A DNA stretch of 64,000 nucleotides from Bryobacterales bacterium (GCA_947446025.1 CANFEY010000002.1:1-64000), one strand, 5' to 3'. Numbered from the stretch's first letter, positions 50,847-59,784 are shown. A program made the numbers and translations. Notes: a model not told the origin generated them from the sequence alone.

Positions 50847-52243
50847 CGTGTGAGTGCAACAAGCCGCGCGCGGGCGGTGATGAGGGCGGCGGATACGGCC
50901 CTGGGACCGGTGCCGCCGCGAATCTCACGAGTCTTCATTCCCTCCGATGGCGTCAGCAGCGCGGCCATAGCGGGTGTAAACTCCGGCGCGAAAGCAACGA
51001 GGGATGCCGCATCCCAGTCCGACGGCTTCTTGCCTGAACGCACGCTATCGAGCACCAGGCGTCCGACAATCTGGTGCGCGGAATGGAACGGCGTACCGTT
51101 GCGAGCCAATGCCTCGGCCAGGTCAGTGGCCACCACCCAGCTCTCTTCAGCCGCGGCAGCAGGTTTCGCGGCGTTGAGTTTTGCGGAGTCGATCACCACG
51201 CTCGCCATTTCGAGCGACGCGCACAATTGATCGGCGGCAGTGAAGATGGGCTCCTTATCTTCCTGCATGTCGCGATTGTAGGTTGTGGGCAGGCCCTTCA
51301 TGGTGACGAACAGCGCGGTCAATTCGCCGAACACCCGGCCCGACTTGCCTCGAATCAGCTCCAGTGAGTCGGGATTCTTCTTCTGCGGCATCAGGCTCGA
51401 TCCGCTGGTCACGCCGTCGCCCAGTTCCAGCCAGCCGAACTCTTCGCTCGAGTACAAAATCCAATCTTCGGCCAGGCGGCTGAGGTGCAGCATGGTTGTC
51501 GAAGCCGCATAAAGAAAGTCGAGCGCGAAGTCGCGATCCGCAGAGACATCCATGCTGTTGTTGGTCACAGCGGCAGCGCCTACTTCAGTGACGAAGCCCA
51601 ACTCCTTAGCGATGGCCTCGCGGTCGAACGGAAACCCGCTGCCCGCAAGCGCGCCAGAACCGAGCGGCATCACGTTCACTCGCCCGCGGGCTTGCTGCAG
51701 CCGCTCAAAATCGCGCGAGAACATCTCGAAATAGGCCAGTAAGTAGTGCGGCCACAGCACCGCCTGTGCGCGGCGCATGTGCGTATAGCCGGGGATCACC
51801 GCGTCAGGATACTTCGCGGCGCAGTCCAGCAGGGCGTTCATCAGCCCCGCCAAATATGCGCTGGCGCGGTCGATCTCTTCGCGCAGCCACAACCGGATAT
51901 CGAGTGAAACTTGCTCATTCCGGCTGCGGCCTGTATGGATCTTGTCCGCAACCGGGCCCGCGCGCTCCTTGGTCAGGCGGATGACCACCGTGTGGACATC
52001 TTCGTCAGTGACCCCGGCCAGAAACTTCGGATCACGTGCCTCGACGCGGATGGACTCGAGCGCGCTCACCAACTGCTCGCGCTCGGCGGCGGACAAGATG
52101 CCGACGCGCTCCAAGGCCCGCGCAAATGCCTGCGAGCCCCGGATATCGCAATCGATCAAGCGCCCATCGAAGTGTACGCTGCGGCCGAACCGCTCGAAGA
52201 CCTCCGACGGACCTTCTTCAAAACGTCCACCCCAGAGTTTCAT
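50843..52243 (-). CDS. argH: Argininosuccinate lyase
   Basis: A 466-residue fumarase-superfamily lyase splitting argininosuccinate into arginine and fumarate, the last step of arginine synthesis. The signature SGSSLMPQKKNPDSLELIRG is complete; the substrate loop TDEDVHTVV and GYTHMRRAQAVLW with the conserved His are present. The ATG overlaps the argG stop and the stop overlaps the argR start. Confidence 0.95.
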   Translation of the reverse strand: MKLWGGRFEEGPSEVFERFGRSVHFDGRLIDCDIRGSQAFARALERVGILSAAEREQLVSALESIRVEARDPKFLAGVTDEDVHTVVIRLTKERAGPVADKIHTGRSRNEQVSLDIRLWLREEIDRASAYLAGLMNALLDCAAKYPDAVIPGYTHMRRAQAVLWPHYLLAYFEMFSRDFERLQQARGRVNVMPLGSGALAGSGFPFDREAIAKELGFVTEVGAAAVTNNSMDVSADRDFALDFLYAASTTMLHLSRLAEDWILYSSEEFGWLELGDGVTSGSSLMPQKKNPDSLELIRGKSGRVFGELTALFVTMKGLPTTYNRDMQEDKEPIFTAADQLCASLEMASVVIDSAKLNAAKPAAAAEESWVVATDLAEALARNGTPFHSAHQIVGRLVLDSVRSGKKPSDWDAASLVAFAPEFTPAMAALLTPSEGMKTREIRGGTGPRAVSAALITARARLVALTR

Positions 52244-53478
52244 CTCTTTTTCGTCGTCTCTCGTTTTTGTGTGGCCTTCTGAACAGCCGCGCGGACCTGA
52301 ATAGGAAGACCGATGATGTTGATAAAACCGCGGGCGTCCTTCTGGTCATACTCGGCCCCCATGGTGAAGCTGGCGATGGCGTGCGAGTAGAGCGAATACG
52401 GCGACTTGCGGCAGATGGGTTCGATCCCGCCTTTATACAGGCGCAGGGTAATTTCGCCAGTGGTGTTTTCGCAGGTCTTATCAAAAAACGCGTCGAGCGA
52501 TTCGCGCAGCGGCGTGAACCACAGGCCGTTGTAGACCAGCTCCGCGTAATCCAGCGCGAGCTTCTGCTTGTAATGCGCCATGCTCTTATCGAGCGTGAGA
52601 GCTTCCAGTTCACGGAACGCGTACATGATGAGCGCGCCGCCCGGAGTCTCATAACAACCGCGCGACTTCATGCCGACGAAACGGTTTTCCACCAGATCAA
52701 TGCGGCCGACGCCGTGTTTGCCGCCGATCTTGTTCAGCGTTTCGAGCAGCGCGACGGCTGAAGCGTAGCGCTTGCCGTTGACCGAAACCGGCGTGCCCTT
52801 TTCGAAGCCGATGGTGACGTCCTCGGGCTTGTTGGGCGCGTCTTTCGGAGCCGTCGTCAGCATCCAGATTTGATCCGGAGCCGCATTGGCAGGGCTCTCG
52901 AGTGCGCCGCCTTCGTGCGAGATGTGCCAGATGTTGCGGTCGCGGCTATAGATCTTCTTGGTGGATTGCGCAATCGGCACGTTGCGCGACGCTGCGTACT
53001 TGATCGCGTCTTCACGCGACACAATGTCCCATTCCCGCCACGGCGCGATCACGGGCAGATGCGGGGCAAGAGCTTTGTAGGTCAGCTCAAACCGGACCTG
53101 ATCGTTGCCTTTGCCGGTGCAGCCGTGCGAGAGCGCGTCGCAGCCCGACTCCAGCGCAACTTCCACTTGCCGCTTGGCCAGCAGCGGGCGCGCAATGGAG
53201 GTGCCCAGCAGATACTTGTGTTCGTATTCGCCGCCCGCGCGGACCATCTTCCAGAGATATTCGGAGACGAACTCCTCGCGCATGTCGGCGACGTAGCATT
53301 CCTTCGCGCCCGTGGCTTTGGCTTTCTTCTTCAGGCCAGTGAGTTCTTCGCCGCCCTGGCCGATGTCGCCGCACACAGCCACAACTTCGCAGCCGTAGTT
53401 TTCTTTCAACCATGGAATGATGATCGAGGTATCGAGTCCGCCGGAATAGGCGAGTGCTACTTTTTTCGGTTTGTTCAT
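52240..53478 (-). CDS. argG: Argininosuccinate synthase
   Basis: A 412-residue enzyme joining citrulline and aspartate with ATP. The PP-loop AYSGGLDTSIIIPWL, the GDIGQG motif, SHGCTGKGNDQVRFEL and the closing GRIDLVENRFVGMKSRG are all typical. The start at 53478 is the ATG directly before the PP-loop strand; the open frame further upstream runs through argF in another frame. It is 4 bp downstream of argF and overlaps argH. Confidence 0.95.
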   Translation of the reverse strand: MNKPKKVALAYSGGLDTSIIIPWLKENYGCEVVAVCGDIGQGGEELTGLKKKAKATGAKECYVADMREEFVSEYLWKMVRAGGEYEHKYLLGTSIARPLLAKRQVEVALESGCDALSHGCTGKGNDQVRFELTYKALAPHLPVIAPWREWDIVSREDAIKYAASRNVPIAQSTKKIYSRDRNIWHISHEGGALESPANAAPDQIWMLTTAPKDAPNKPEDVTIGFEKGTPVSVNGKRYASAVALLETLNKIGGKHGVGRIDLVENRFVGMKSRGCYETPGGALIMYAFRELEALTLDKSMAHYKQKLALDYAELVYNGLWFTPLRESLDAFFDKTCENTTGEITLRLYKGGIEPICRKSPYSLYSHAIASFTMGAEYDQKDARGFINIIGLPIQVRAAVQKATQKRETTKKR

Positions 53479-53482
53479 AGAG

Positions 53483-54403
53483 TTAGTTAGTGAGTAGTGT
53501 GTACAGCAATGCCTTCTGCGTATGCAGTCGATTTTCGGCTTGGTCGAACACGGCAGACTGCCCGGATTCGACCACCGAGTCGGAAACTTCGTCACCGCGA
53601 TGCGCGGGCAGGCAGTGCAGAAAAATGGCGTCCTTGCTGGCGAGCGACATGAGGGCGTCATCGACAATCCAACCCTGGAAAGCGGCGACGCGGGCAGCGG
53701 CTTCTTCTTCCTGGCCCATGCTGGTCCACACGTCGGTGTAAACGGCGTGTACGCCCGCGACCGCTTCGCGCGGATCATGCACCAAATTGACGTGGCCGCA
53801 GCGCCGTGCCAGAGCGAGCACATCCGCGTTCGGCTCATAACCCTTGGGCGTCGCCACCGTCACTTCGCAGCCCAGCCGGGCCGCGGTGATCATGAACGAA
53901 TGAGCCACGTTGTTGCCGTCGCCCACGTAGGCGACCTTCAAGCCTTCCCAGCCCCCGAACCGTTCCTTCAGCGTCTGCGCATCAGCCAGCGCTTGGCAGG
54001 GATGGTACAGATCACTAAGCGCGTTGATGACCGGTACCCCGGAGGTGCGCGCCAACTCGTCCACCGTGGACTGCGCGAACACGCGCGCGGCGATCACGTT
54101 CACCCAGCGGCCCAGAATGCGCCCCATGTCCTTGATCGGCTCGCGCTGTCCAATGGTGCCGTTGGCCGTGACCGAATCGCCGCCCATCTGCTTCATGGCT
54201 AATTCAAACGCGACCACCGTGCGCAGCGAGGGCTTCTCAAACAGCAACGCGAGGTAGCGGCCCGCCAGCGCCTTCGAGTAGCGCTGCGGCGTGCGCTTCA
54301 TCTCCGCGGCCAGCTCCAATACCTGGCGGAGCGTGGTGTCGCTCAAGTCCAAGTCGTGGCACACGTGAGCCACCGGTGGGGCGAGAACCTGCGCTGCGGC
54401 CAT
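53483..54403 (-). CDS. argF: Ornithine carbamoyltransferase
   Basis: A 306-residue transferase making citrulline from ornithine and carbamoyl phosphate. The carbamoyl-phosphate loop FEKPSLRT, ALSDLYHPCQALADAQT, the ornithine loop VWTSMGQE and the active-site HCLPAHRGDEV are present. The SLRTVVAFE stretch lacks the usual second Arg after SxRT. The ATG at 54403 is chosen because GAGGG precedes it by 8 bp, whereas a farther ATG at 54451 lies inside the ARG-box-like site. First gene of argFGHR. Confidence 0.92.
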   Translation of the reverse strand: MAAAQVLAPPVAHVCHDLDLSDTTLRQVLELAAEMKRTPQRYSKALAGRYLALLFEKPSLRTVVAFELAMKQMGGDSVTANGTIGQREPIKDMGRILGRWVNVIAARVFAQSTVDELARTSGVPVINALSDLYHPCQALADAQTLKERFGGWEGLKVAYVGDGNNVAHSFMITAARLGCEVTVATPKGYEPNADVLALARRCGHVNLVHDPREAVAGVHAVYTDVWTSMGQEEEAAARVAAFQGWIVDDALMSLASKDAIFLHCLPAHRGDEVSDSVVESGQSAVFDQAENRLHTQKALLYTLLTN

Positions 54404-54436
54404 GAGTTTTCCCTCTTGCATGTTTATACAGTCAAC

Positions 54437-54454
54437 TGAATAATCATACATTCA
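54437..54454. promoter_or_regulatory. ARG-box-like operator and promoter of the arginine operon
   Basis: TGAATAATCATACATTCA has the inverted arms TGAAT/ATTCA. The 14-mer TGAATAATCATACA fits the ArgR consensus TnAATwwwwATTnA with two mismatches. On the coding (minus) strand TATGAT overlaps it and, with TTGCGT 18 bp upstream, could form the -10 and -35 elements. Binding of ArgR here would block transcription of argFGHR. Confidence 0.6.
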
Positions 54455-54491
54455 GCCGGGAACCGGACGCAAGCGGTAATTTAGAGAGACC

Positions 54492-54851
54492 ATGAACGAT
54501 ACCCGAAAGATCGAAAACCTCCACGTGGCGCTGTGGCTATTGAAGGATATGTCCTGGGTCTCCGACTGGAAGTTGCTCGGCCTTTTCATGGTCGCCCCCA
54601 CGCTCGGCGTCGCACTCAAGATCTGCTGGGATACGCGCCGGCAACTATCGGACCTGATCCACAACATCGCCGTGGCCCTGTGGATCTGCGCTAACACCAC
54701 CTGGATGATCGGCGAGTTCTACTACAACGACATGACCCGCGACCTCGCCAAGGTTTTCTTCTACGCCGGTATGACCCTGCTCACCGCGTACTACACGTGG
54801 GAATGGAGGGACAGTATACTCAACTCCCGAATTTCTGCCGGACGGCCATGA
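54492..54851 (+). CDS. Small membrane protein divergent from argF
   Basis: A 119-residue protein with about three helices (SDWKLLGLFMVAPTLGVALK; LIHNIAVALWICANTTWMIG; VFFYAGMTLLTAYYTW). Trp and Tyr cluster at the helix ends, and DWKLLGLFMV suggests an integral protein without signal cleavage. No family is recognised. It shares the 88-bp region with the arginine operon promoter and could respond to it. Confidence 0.55.
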   Translation: MNDTRKIENLHVALWLLKDMSWVSDWKLLGLFMVAPTLGVALKICWDTRRQLSDLIHNIAVALWICANTTWMIGEFYYNDMTRDLAKVFFYAGMTLLTAYYTWEWRDSILNSRISAGRP

Positions 54852-55185
54852 TGGGACCCCTTGTACGTAGCCGAGCGCGACAATCTGGGCCAGTCCAGCG
54901 GCTTCCCCGACGCCAGCGCCGAGGTCGAGCATTATCTCAAACTCGCCAACCTCCTAATCACCCCTCACCCGAAACTCTTTCTCCCGCGCCCTCCGCCACT
55001 TGCCGCTTCCCTCGACCCCATCCACACCACGACCGCTCTAACCTGCAACCAAGAAGCCAGCTCGCTCACTCCATCGGAGGGACTGGCCGCCCGCGTTGCA
55101 ACCTAGGCAAGGCAGCGTGGGAACAAGCGTGCGATGGGCGCCATCCGTTGGGCAGAATAGCAGCGGAATTGAGGGCCCTCTAAAA
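54852..55185. other. Gene-free stretch, nothing assigned
   Basis: A TTG-started frame from 54861 gives about 80 residues with a proline-rich second half and no homology that I recognise. No hairpin followed by a T-run, tRNA or repeat was found. The region may hold the 3' leader of the convergent genes only. Confidence 0.3.
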
Positions 55186-55416
55186 TTACCTTGGAAGTTC
55201 GATGCGGACCAGCTTCCGCGTCGCCGTTTGACCGCTGATCACAACCACCTGCGCTCGAGCCACGCCATAATGCCGCGCCAGGAATCCGCACAGCTCCTCA
55301 TTCGCCAGCCCCTTGTCCGCCGGAGCCGCCACGCGGATTTTCAGCGTCCCGTCCGCCATCTCCCCCGCCATCTCCGTGCGCGGACTGCGCGGCGTCACCT
55401 TGACCTTCAGCGTCAT
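55186..55416 (-). CDS. DUF167 (UPF0235/YggU) protein
   Basis: A 76-residue protein of the small DUF167 fold. LKVKVTPRSPRTEMAG, the central LKIRVAAPADKGLANEELCG and VVVISGQTATRKLVRIE are the three conserved blocks. It is widespread; no molecular function is established. Its ATG overlaps the stop of the transthyretin-like gene. Confidence 0.88.
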   Translation of the reverse strand: MTLKVKVTPRSPRTEMAGEMADGTLKIRVAAPADKGLANEELCGFLARHYGVARAQVVVISGQTATRKLVRIELPR

Positions 55417-55733
55417 CCTACGCGGTAGGTCGAGTATCCGTAGGGACTCAGCACCAGCACGATGTGGTGCTTTTCCGCGATGCCTCGCACCTCAAAGGTG
55501 ACCTGGATCGATGGGAAGTAAGCCTCCGGAATGTGCGTCGCGATGTCATACATCAGGCGATAGATGCCAGGCACCGGCGTCTCTCCGAACTCCACAATCT
55601 CCCCTTCCGGGTTCGTGATGCCGTAGCCGACTTCTTTCCATCCTTGGCCTGTGACAAAAATGTCGAGTTCCACCGGAATCCGCCCGCCGGGCACGCCTCG
55701 CGCGGAATCCTGAATCTGGGTGCTGATCATCAT
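55413..55733 (-). CDS. Transthyretin-like (5-hydroxyisourate hydrolase family) protein, altered catalytic sites
   Basis: A 106-residue transthyretin-fold protein. The ending HHIVLVLSPYGYSTYRVG and ISTQIQDSARGVPGGRIPVE show the HIU hydrolase family that opens hydroxyisourate in purine catabolism. The N-terminal catalytic His (usually x-T-H-V) is Gln6, the usual T-N-x-D-G-R is TNPEGE, and the terminal Y-R-G-S is YRVG. The His in the last strand remains. This suggests a non-catalytic or repurposed member; no other purine genes are nearby. Confidence 0.7.
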   Translation of the reverse strand: MMISTQIQDSARGVPGGRIPVELDIFVTGQGWKEVGYGITNPEGEIVEFGETPVPGIYRLMYDIATHIPEAYFPSIQVTFEVRGIAEKHHIVLVLSPYGYSTYRVG

Positions 55734-55741
55734 GGCTCGGT

Positions 55742-56215
55742 CTAAGGTTTCCTTCCTTCGATCTGCGCGTCGGTGTTCTCAATGTGGGTCAAGTGGATGC
55801 GATACGCCGCAGTCGCGAAGCCCGCCGCGGGCGCATCGAAACGGGCCGCGATCAGGCGCTTCGCCGTCTCCCCGCCTTTGATCCGGTCCCCGATACCCAG
55901 CGCCGGATTCGGCATCGCCAACTTACTGTACTCCAGAAATCGCGCCGCCTCCGCCTTGCTCAAAACATCGCCGCGCGCCCCATCCACGCGCTCCACGCTG
56001 AGTTCCTTCACCTCGAACCCCACCGCCGACGGATTCTGCGCCGTGAAATCCAGAATCACCAGCGTGGCCTCCGGCGTCAGTTCCGCCACCCGCACATCGG
56101 TGATCGCTCCGGTCAGCGTGAGCAGGTGATTCTTGTTGATGGTGACGGTGCTGTAAAGTGCCGCCCCAATCACCACCAGGGCCACGGCCAACGTTGCCAG
56201 GAATTGTTTGCTCAC
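55742..56215 (-). CDS. Membrane-anchored protein of unknown function
   Basis: About 157 residues. The GTG at 56213-56215 follows the AI-2E stop by one base with GAGG just before. One N-terminal helix (FLATLAVALVVIGAALYSTVT) anchors an extracytoplasmic domain with LDFTAQNPSAVGFEVKELSVE, a late-embryogenesis-abundant/LEA14-like strand pattern. No function known; translationally linked to the permease gene. Confidence 0.6.
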   Translation of the reverse strand: MSKQFLATLAVALVVIGAALYSTVTINKNHLLTLTGAITDVRVAELTPEATLVILDFTAQNPSAVGFEVKELSVERVDGARGDVLSKAEAARFLEYSKLAMPNPALGIGDRIKGGETAKRLIAARFDAPAAGFATAAYRIHLTHIENTDAQIEGRKP

Positions 56216-56216
56216 C

Positions 56217-57353
56217 TCAATCCCCCAACAACTTTCCGTAGGGCTCCAACCCCTCAACGTGATCGCAGACCGCCTTGATGCCCGCCGTAATCGGAATCGC
56301 CAGCAGCAGCCCGATGCCGCCCCACAACATGCCCCACAACATCAAAGCCAGCGTCACCACCAGCGGATTCAAGTGTACCCGCGATCCGACGAACTTCGGG
56401 TACAGCAGATTCAACGCGAACAAATGCAGCACCGCCACACTGACTGACAGGAACAGGTAAACCGTCGGGTCCGTCGAATAGGGCAGGGCAGCCACCAGCG
56501 GAGGAGCCAGCGCCAGCGGCAGCCCGATATACGGCACCAGGCTCAGGAACCCGCTCATCGGCGCGATAATCGGCCAGTACGGCAGCTTCACCGCCCCAAA
56601 CAGGATCGCGCTCATCACCGTCAGCAGCAGGCCCAGTAGGAAATTGCCCACCACGTACGCCCGCACCATATCTCCCACCCCGTCCAGCGCTTTCATCACC
56701 GTGTAGCGGGGCTCGCCTTCCAGCGTCACAATCAGCCGCGACTTCAGATGGTCGCCCCAGCTTAAGATAAAGTACACCAGGAACGGCACGAACGAAGCCA
56801 TCAGGATCACGCTGTAGACGGACTGCAAGTAGTCATACGCATAACGCAGGAATGCCGTAGGCTCCTGCTGAATGCGCACTTCCTGCACCGCTGGAGGTGC
56901 AATCGCGTCCGGGGCGCGCTTGCCCCGCACTGCTACCGTGGGTGCGGCCACCGGCACCCGATCCTGAAACCGCCGGGGCACGATGTTCTTATAGACGTTC
57001 TCCTGGAACCCCTCCACCCGGATCGCCGCGCCTTCCACGATCTGGTTCAGCCGCTCGCCATATACCGGCAAGTCATCCACGAATGCCTGCGCTTCTATGT
57101 AGACTCCCAGCCCCGCCAAGTACAGACTCGTGAGCCACAACGCGCACGCCAGGAAGCTGGCCAGCCCGCGAGGCACCCGCATCCGCATGAACAGCCGCAC
57201 CACTGGCTCCAGGAGGAACGCGATGATGAACGCCACAATGACGGTGATGAAGAAAACGCGCCCGTAGTACAGCAGCGCCACGCACGCTCCCGCTGCCAGC
57301 GCGCCCGTGGCGAACCGGTAGCTCTTTTCGGTACTGGAACTTGGAGCGTACAC
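56217..57353 (-). CDS. AI-2E family transporter (PerM-type)
   Basis: A 378-residue permease with about eight helices (FFITVIVAFIIAFLLEPVVR, GMLWGGIGLLLAIPITAG). The long periplasmic loop and PYWPIIAPMSGFLSLVPYIG are typical of the family, which exports autoinducer-2 or sodium-coupled solutes. GTG 57353 is favoured, with GGGAG just before; further upstream the frame runs through ruvX. Divergent from ruvX with a 28-bp gap. Confidence 0.82.
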   Translation of the reverse strand: MYAPSSSTEKSYRFATGALAAGACVALLYYGRVFFITVIVAFIIAFLLEPVVRLFMRMRVPRGLASFLACALWLTSLYLAGLGVYIEAQAFVDDLPVYGERLNQIVEGAAIRVEGFQENVYKNIVPRRFQDRVPVAAPTVAVRGKRAPDAIAPPAVQEVRIQQEPTAFLRYAYDYLQSVYSVILMASFVPFLVYFILSWGDHLKSRLIVTLEGEPRYTVMKALDGVGDMVRAYVVGNFLLGLLLTVMSAILFGAVKLPYWPIIAPMSGFLSLVPYIGLPLALAPPLVAALPYSTDPTVYLFLSVSVAVLHLFALNLLYPKFVGSRVHLNPLVVTLALMLWGMLWGGIGLLLAIPITAGIKAVCDHVEGLEPYGKLLGD

Positions 57354-57381
57354 CCGTCTCCCAATATACTGAGAGGAGTAC

Positions 57382-57834
57382 GTGCTCCACAATGAATTTC
57401 CAGTGAATGGCCGCGTTTTGGCGCTGGATCTAGGTAAAAAACGCATCGGATTGGCCCTGAGTGATCCGCTGGGCATCACTGCCCAGGGTCTGCCGACGCT
57501 GCAGCGCACCACCCTGCGGGCCGACGTGGCCGAAATTGACCGCATCGCCGCCGAGCAAGGTGTTAGCCTGATACTCATGGGCCTGCCCCTCCACATGGAT
57601 GGCCGGGAAGGCCGTCAGGTGCAGTACACCCGCGAATTCGCCGAGTACCTTACAGGCCGCACGGGCCGTAAGGTGCAGTTCTGGGATGAACGGATGACGT
57701 CGGTCGAAGCGGGCCGCGTGCTGCGCGATAGCGGCATCAGCATCGCCAAACGCGCCAAGGCCGTGGATAAACTCTCTGCCCAGATTCTACTGGAGAGCTT
57801 CCTGAGCGTGGGCGACCCCGTGCAGGAGTATTAG
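57382..57834 (+). CDS. ruvX: Holliday junction resolvase-like RuvX (YqgF)
   Basis: A 150-residue RNase-H-fold nuclease. GRVLALDLGKKRIGLALSD gives the first acidic residue, SLILMGLPLHMDGREG the second, and FWDERMTSVEAGRVL and KAVDKLSAQILLESFL the last ones. It resolves junctions and processes pre-16S rRNA. GTG start preceded by AGGAG. It is 10 bp ahead of mltG. Confidence 0.9.
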   Translation: MLHNEFPVNGRVLALDLGKKRIGLALSDPLGITAQGLPTLQRTTLRADVAEIDRIAAEQGVSLILMGLPLHMDGREGRQVQYTREFAEYLTGRTGRKVQFWDERMTSVEAGRVLRDSGISIAKRAKAVDKLSAQILLESFLSVGDPVQEY

Positions 57835-57844
57835 GTTCAGGAGT

Positions 57845-58879
57845 ATGAGAGTGTTTCGCTGGCTAGTCCGTATCACCGTTGCCCTCGTTGCCCTCGCCGC
57901 CGCGGCGGGCGCAACCGGCTACTACTTGCTTTCGCAGCCCTTCCGGGGCTTTGAAGGCGAGAAGATGCTGGAGATCACGCGCGGCTCCGGCTCGCGCGCC
58001 ATTGCAAAGCAACTCACCGATGCCGGCCTCATCCAGAGCGAGTGGATGTTCCTGGCCGCCCGCGCCGTTCAACCCGGCGTCATCCTGCAGGCCGGTGAGT
58101 ATCAGTTTCAGGACGCCGCCAACGTGTGGCAAATCATCGAACGCCTGCGTAAGGGCGATGTCTATACCTTTGAGTTCACCATTCCCGAAGGCAGCAATAT
58201 CTGGGACATCGCGCGCCTGTTGGAGAGCGGCGGCATCATGAAGGAGAAGGATTTCCTGGCCGCCGCGGCCGACCCCACTCTCATCCGCGACATCGACCCC
58301 GCCGCCGAATCGCTCGAAGGCTACCTCTTCCCCGCCACCTACCGCCTCTCGCGCAAAACCACCGCGCAGGACCTGTGCCGAATGATGGTGCAGCAGTTCC
58401 GGCGCCAGTGGAAGCAGGTGGGTGGCGAAATGCCCCCGCATGACGCCGTCACCTTGGCATCCCTGGTGGAGGAAGAAACCGGTGTGGCTTCGGAACGCGA
58501 ACTGGTCTCCGGCGTTTTCTCCAACCGCCTGAAGAAAGGCATGCAACTCGCCTGCGATCCCACCGTGATGTACGCCTCCCGCCTGCTCGGCAAGCGCAAC
58601 GCGAACGTGATCTACAAGACCGACCTCAAGCGCGAGCATCCCTACAATACCTACCTCAACACCGGCCTCCCCCCCGGACCCATTTCGAGCCCCGGAGCCG
58701 CCTCCATCGCGGCCGCGCTGCACCCCGCCGCTACCGAGGCCATCTATTTCATGGCCCGCCCGGACCGCAGCGGCCATGTTTTCTCCGCCACCCTGGCCGC
58801 GCATAACCGCGCCGTGCAAAACTTCCGCAATGCCACCGCCGCCTCCAAAGCCGCCGAAGCCACAAGCCAAGCGAATTGA
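57845..58879 (+). CDS. mltG: Endolytic murein transglycosylase MltG (YceG-like)
   Basis: A 344-residue inner-membrane protein with one N-terminal helix (ITVALVALAAAAGATGYYLL), a LysM-like region (FEFTIPEGSNIWDIARLLES) and the catalytic YceG domain with the active Glu of SLVEEETG, then VFSNRLKKGMQLACDPTV and NTYLNTGLPPGPISSPG. It cleaves nascent peptidoglycan strands. AGGAG precedes the ATG. The last 50 bp overlap the next gene. Confidence 0.92.
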   Translation: MRVFRWLVRITVALVALAAAAGATGYYLLSQPFRGFEGEKMLEITRGSGSRAIAKQLTDAGLIQSEWMFLAARAVQPGVILQAGEYQFQDAANVWQIIERLRKGDVYTFEFTIPEGSNIWDIARLLESGGIMKEKDFLAAAADPTLIRDIDPAAESLEGYLFPATYRLSRKTTAQDLCRMMVQQFRRQWKQVGGEMPPHDAVTLASLVEEETGVASERELVSGVFSNRLKKGMQLACDPTVMYASRLLGKRNANVIYKTDLKREHPYNTYLNTGLPPGPISSPGAASIAAALHPAATEAIYFMARPDRSGHVFSATLAAHNRAVQNFRNATAASKAAEATSQAN

Positions 58880-59279
58880 GCTGGCCCGCTGGTTGCAGCA
58901 ACACCCCGGCGTCATCGGGCCGCCGCAGTGCACCGCCCTGCGCGCCGCCCTCGCCCCCATCTCCGAAAGCTACCTGCGCCGCCTCCTGCGGGACTCCTCC
59001 GCTACCCTCCACCCATTGGTGGAAGGCACCCGCCAGGAAAACCTGCACGAATTGGAGCGCACCCTGCTCGCTTTATTGGGAGAGGAACGCCGCGCCGCCC
59101 GCACTCTTATCATTGAAGCGAAGCAACACGCCCGATGGGCGCTGAAGAAACACCCTGAAAAGGAAGAAATGATTCTGTGGATGCTGACCTGGCTGGAAAA
59201 TCCAGGCATCTTCCCGCAATGGCTGGCGATCCGGAAAGAGGCCCTGCGTGCGCAAACCCAAACCACCGAAACTGCTTGA
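58830..59279 (+). CDS. Hypothetical protein between mltG and recX
   Basis: A 149-residue protein starting inside the mltG 3' end; a later start is possible because residues 1-15 are a Pro/Lys stretch. It is helical and basic (LRAALAPISESYLRRLLRDS, ARTLIIEAKQHARWALKKHP), with many Arg, Trp and Glu residues; it ends in ALRAQTQTTETA. No family is recognised. Overlap with both neighbours suggests translational coupling within the mltG-recX operon. Confidence 0.6.
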   Translation: MPPPPPKPPKPQAKRIELARWLQQHPGVIGPPQCTALRAALAPISESYLRRLLRDSSATLHPLVEGTRQENLHELERTLLALLGEERRAARTLIIEAKQHARWALKKHPEKEEMILWMLTWLENPGIFPQWLAIRKEALRAQTQTTETA

Positions 59280-59784
59280 ACTGGAAGCCTTGAAGAGCTA
59301 CGCCGCCATGGCCCTGGCCTCGCGCGCCCAGTCCACCTCCGAACTGCGCACCCGCCTGCGCAAAAAGGCCGCCCGCCCGGAGGACGCAGAAGAAATCCTC
59401 GCCTACCTCAAAGAATCCGGCTACGTCGACGACCAACGCTTCGCCGGAGCCTTCGCCGAGTGGCGCAAGGAAAATCAGGGCTTCGGCAAATCCCGCGTGG
59501 TCCGCGATCTCATGTCCCGCCGCGTGGCCCCCGCCGTCGCCCAAGCCGCCGTCGAAGCCGCGTTCCAAGGCTCCGACGAAGTCCAGCTCATCGAAGAATT
59601 CATCGCCCGCCGCTACCGCGGCAAAGACATGAAGGTCTACCTGGCCGAACAGAAAAACCTAGCCTCCGCCTTCCGCCGCCTCCGCACCGCAGGCTTCTCT
59701 TCCAGCAACTCCATCAAGGTCCTAAAACGCTACGCCTCCGCCGCCGAGGAGATCGACGAAGAAATGGTGTCTGACACCATTTAA
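59248..59784 (+). CDS. recX: Regulatory protein RecX
   Basis: A 178-residue protein with three tandem three-helix units: YAAMALASRAQSTSELRTRL, ILAYLKESGYVDDQRFAGAF, and FGKSRVVRDLMSRRVAP. It limits RecA filaments. It starts with GTG overlapping the previous gene. The last five residues and stop (Val-Ser-Asp-Thr-Ile-stop) are read from the palindromic repeat, so the ancestral C-terminus was probably replaced or extended. Confidence 0.85.
   Translation: MRKPKPPKLLELEALKSYAAMALASRAQSTSELRTRLRKKAARPEDAEEILAYLKESGYVDDQRFAGAFAEWRKENQGFGKSRVVRDLMSRRVAPAVAQAAVEAAFQGSDEVQLIEEFIARRYRGKDMKVYLAEQKNLASAFRRLRTAGFSSSNSIKVLKRYASAAEEIDEEMVSDTI
59762..59782. repeat. GGTGTCTGACACC palindromic repeat, copy 3
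   Basis: AAATGGTGTCTGACACCATTT is identical to the copy at 13285. It lies at the tail-to-tail junction of recX and the pirin gene, and it provides the last codons of recX and overlaps the two stop codons. Confidence 0.82.

Noticed and set aside
54449-54451. Upstream ATG as argF start
   Set aside because: It lies inside the ARG-box-like operator and lacks a ribosome binding site; the ATG at 54403 has GAGGG upstream.
54861-55106. TTG-started 81-codon frame after the small membrane protein
   Set aside because: No ribosome binding site, proline-rich second half, no recognisable homology.
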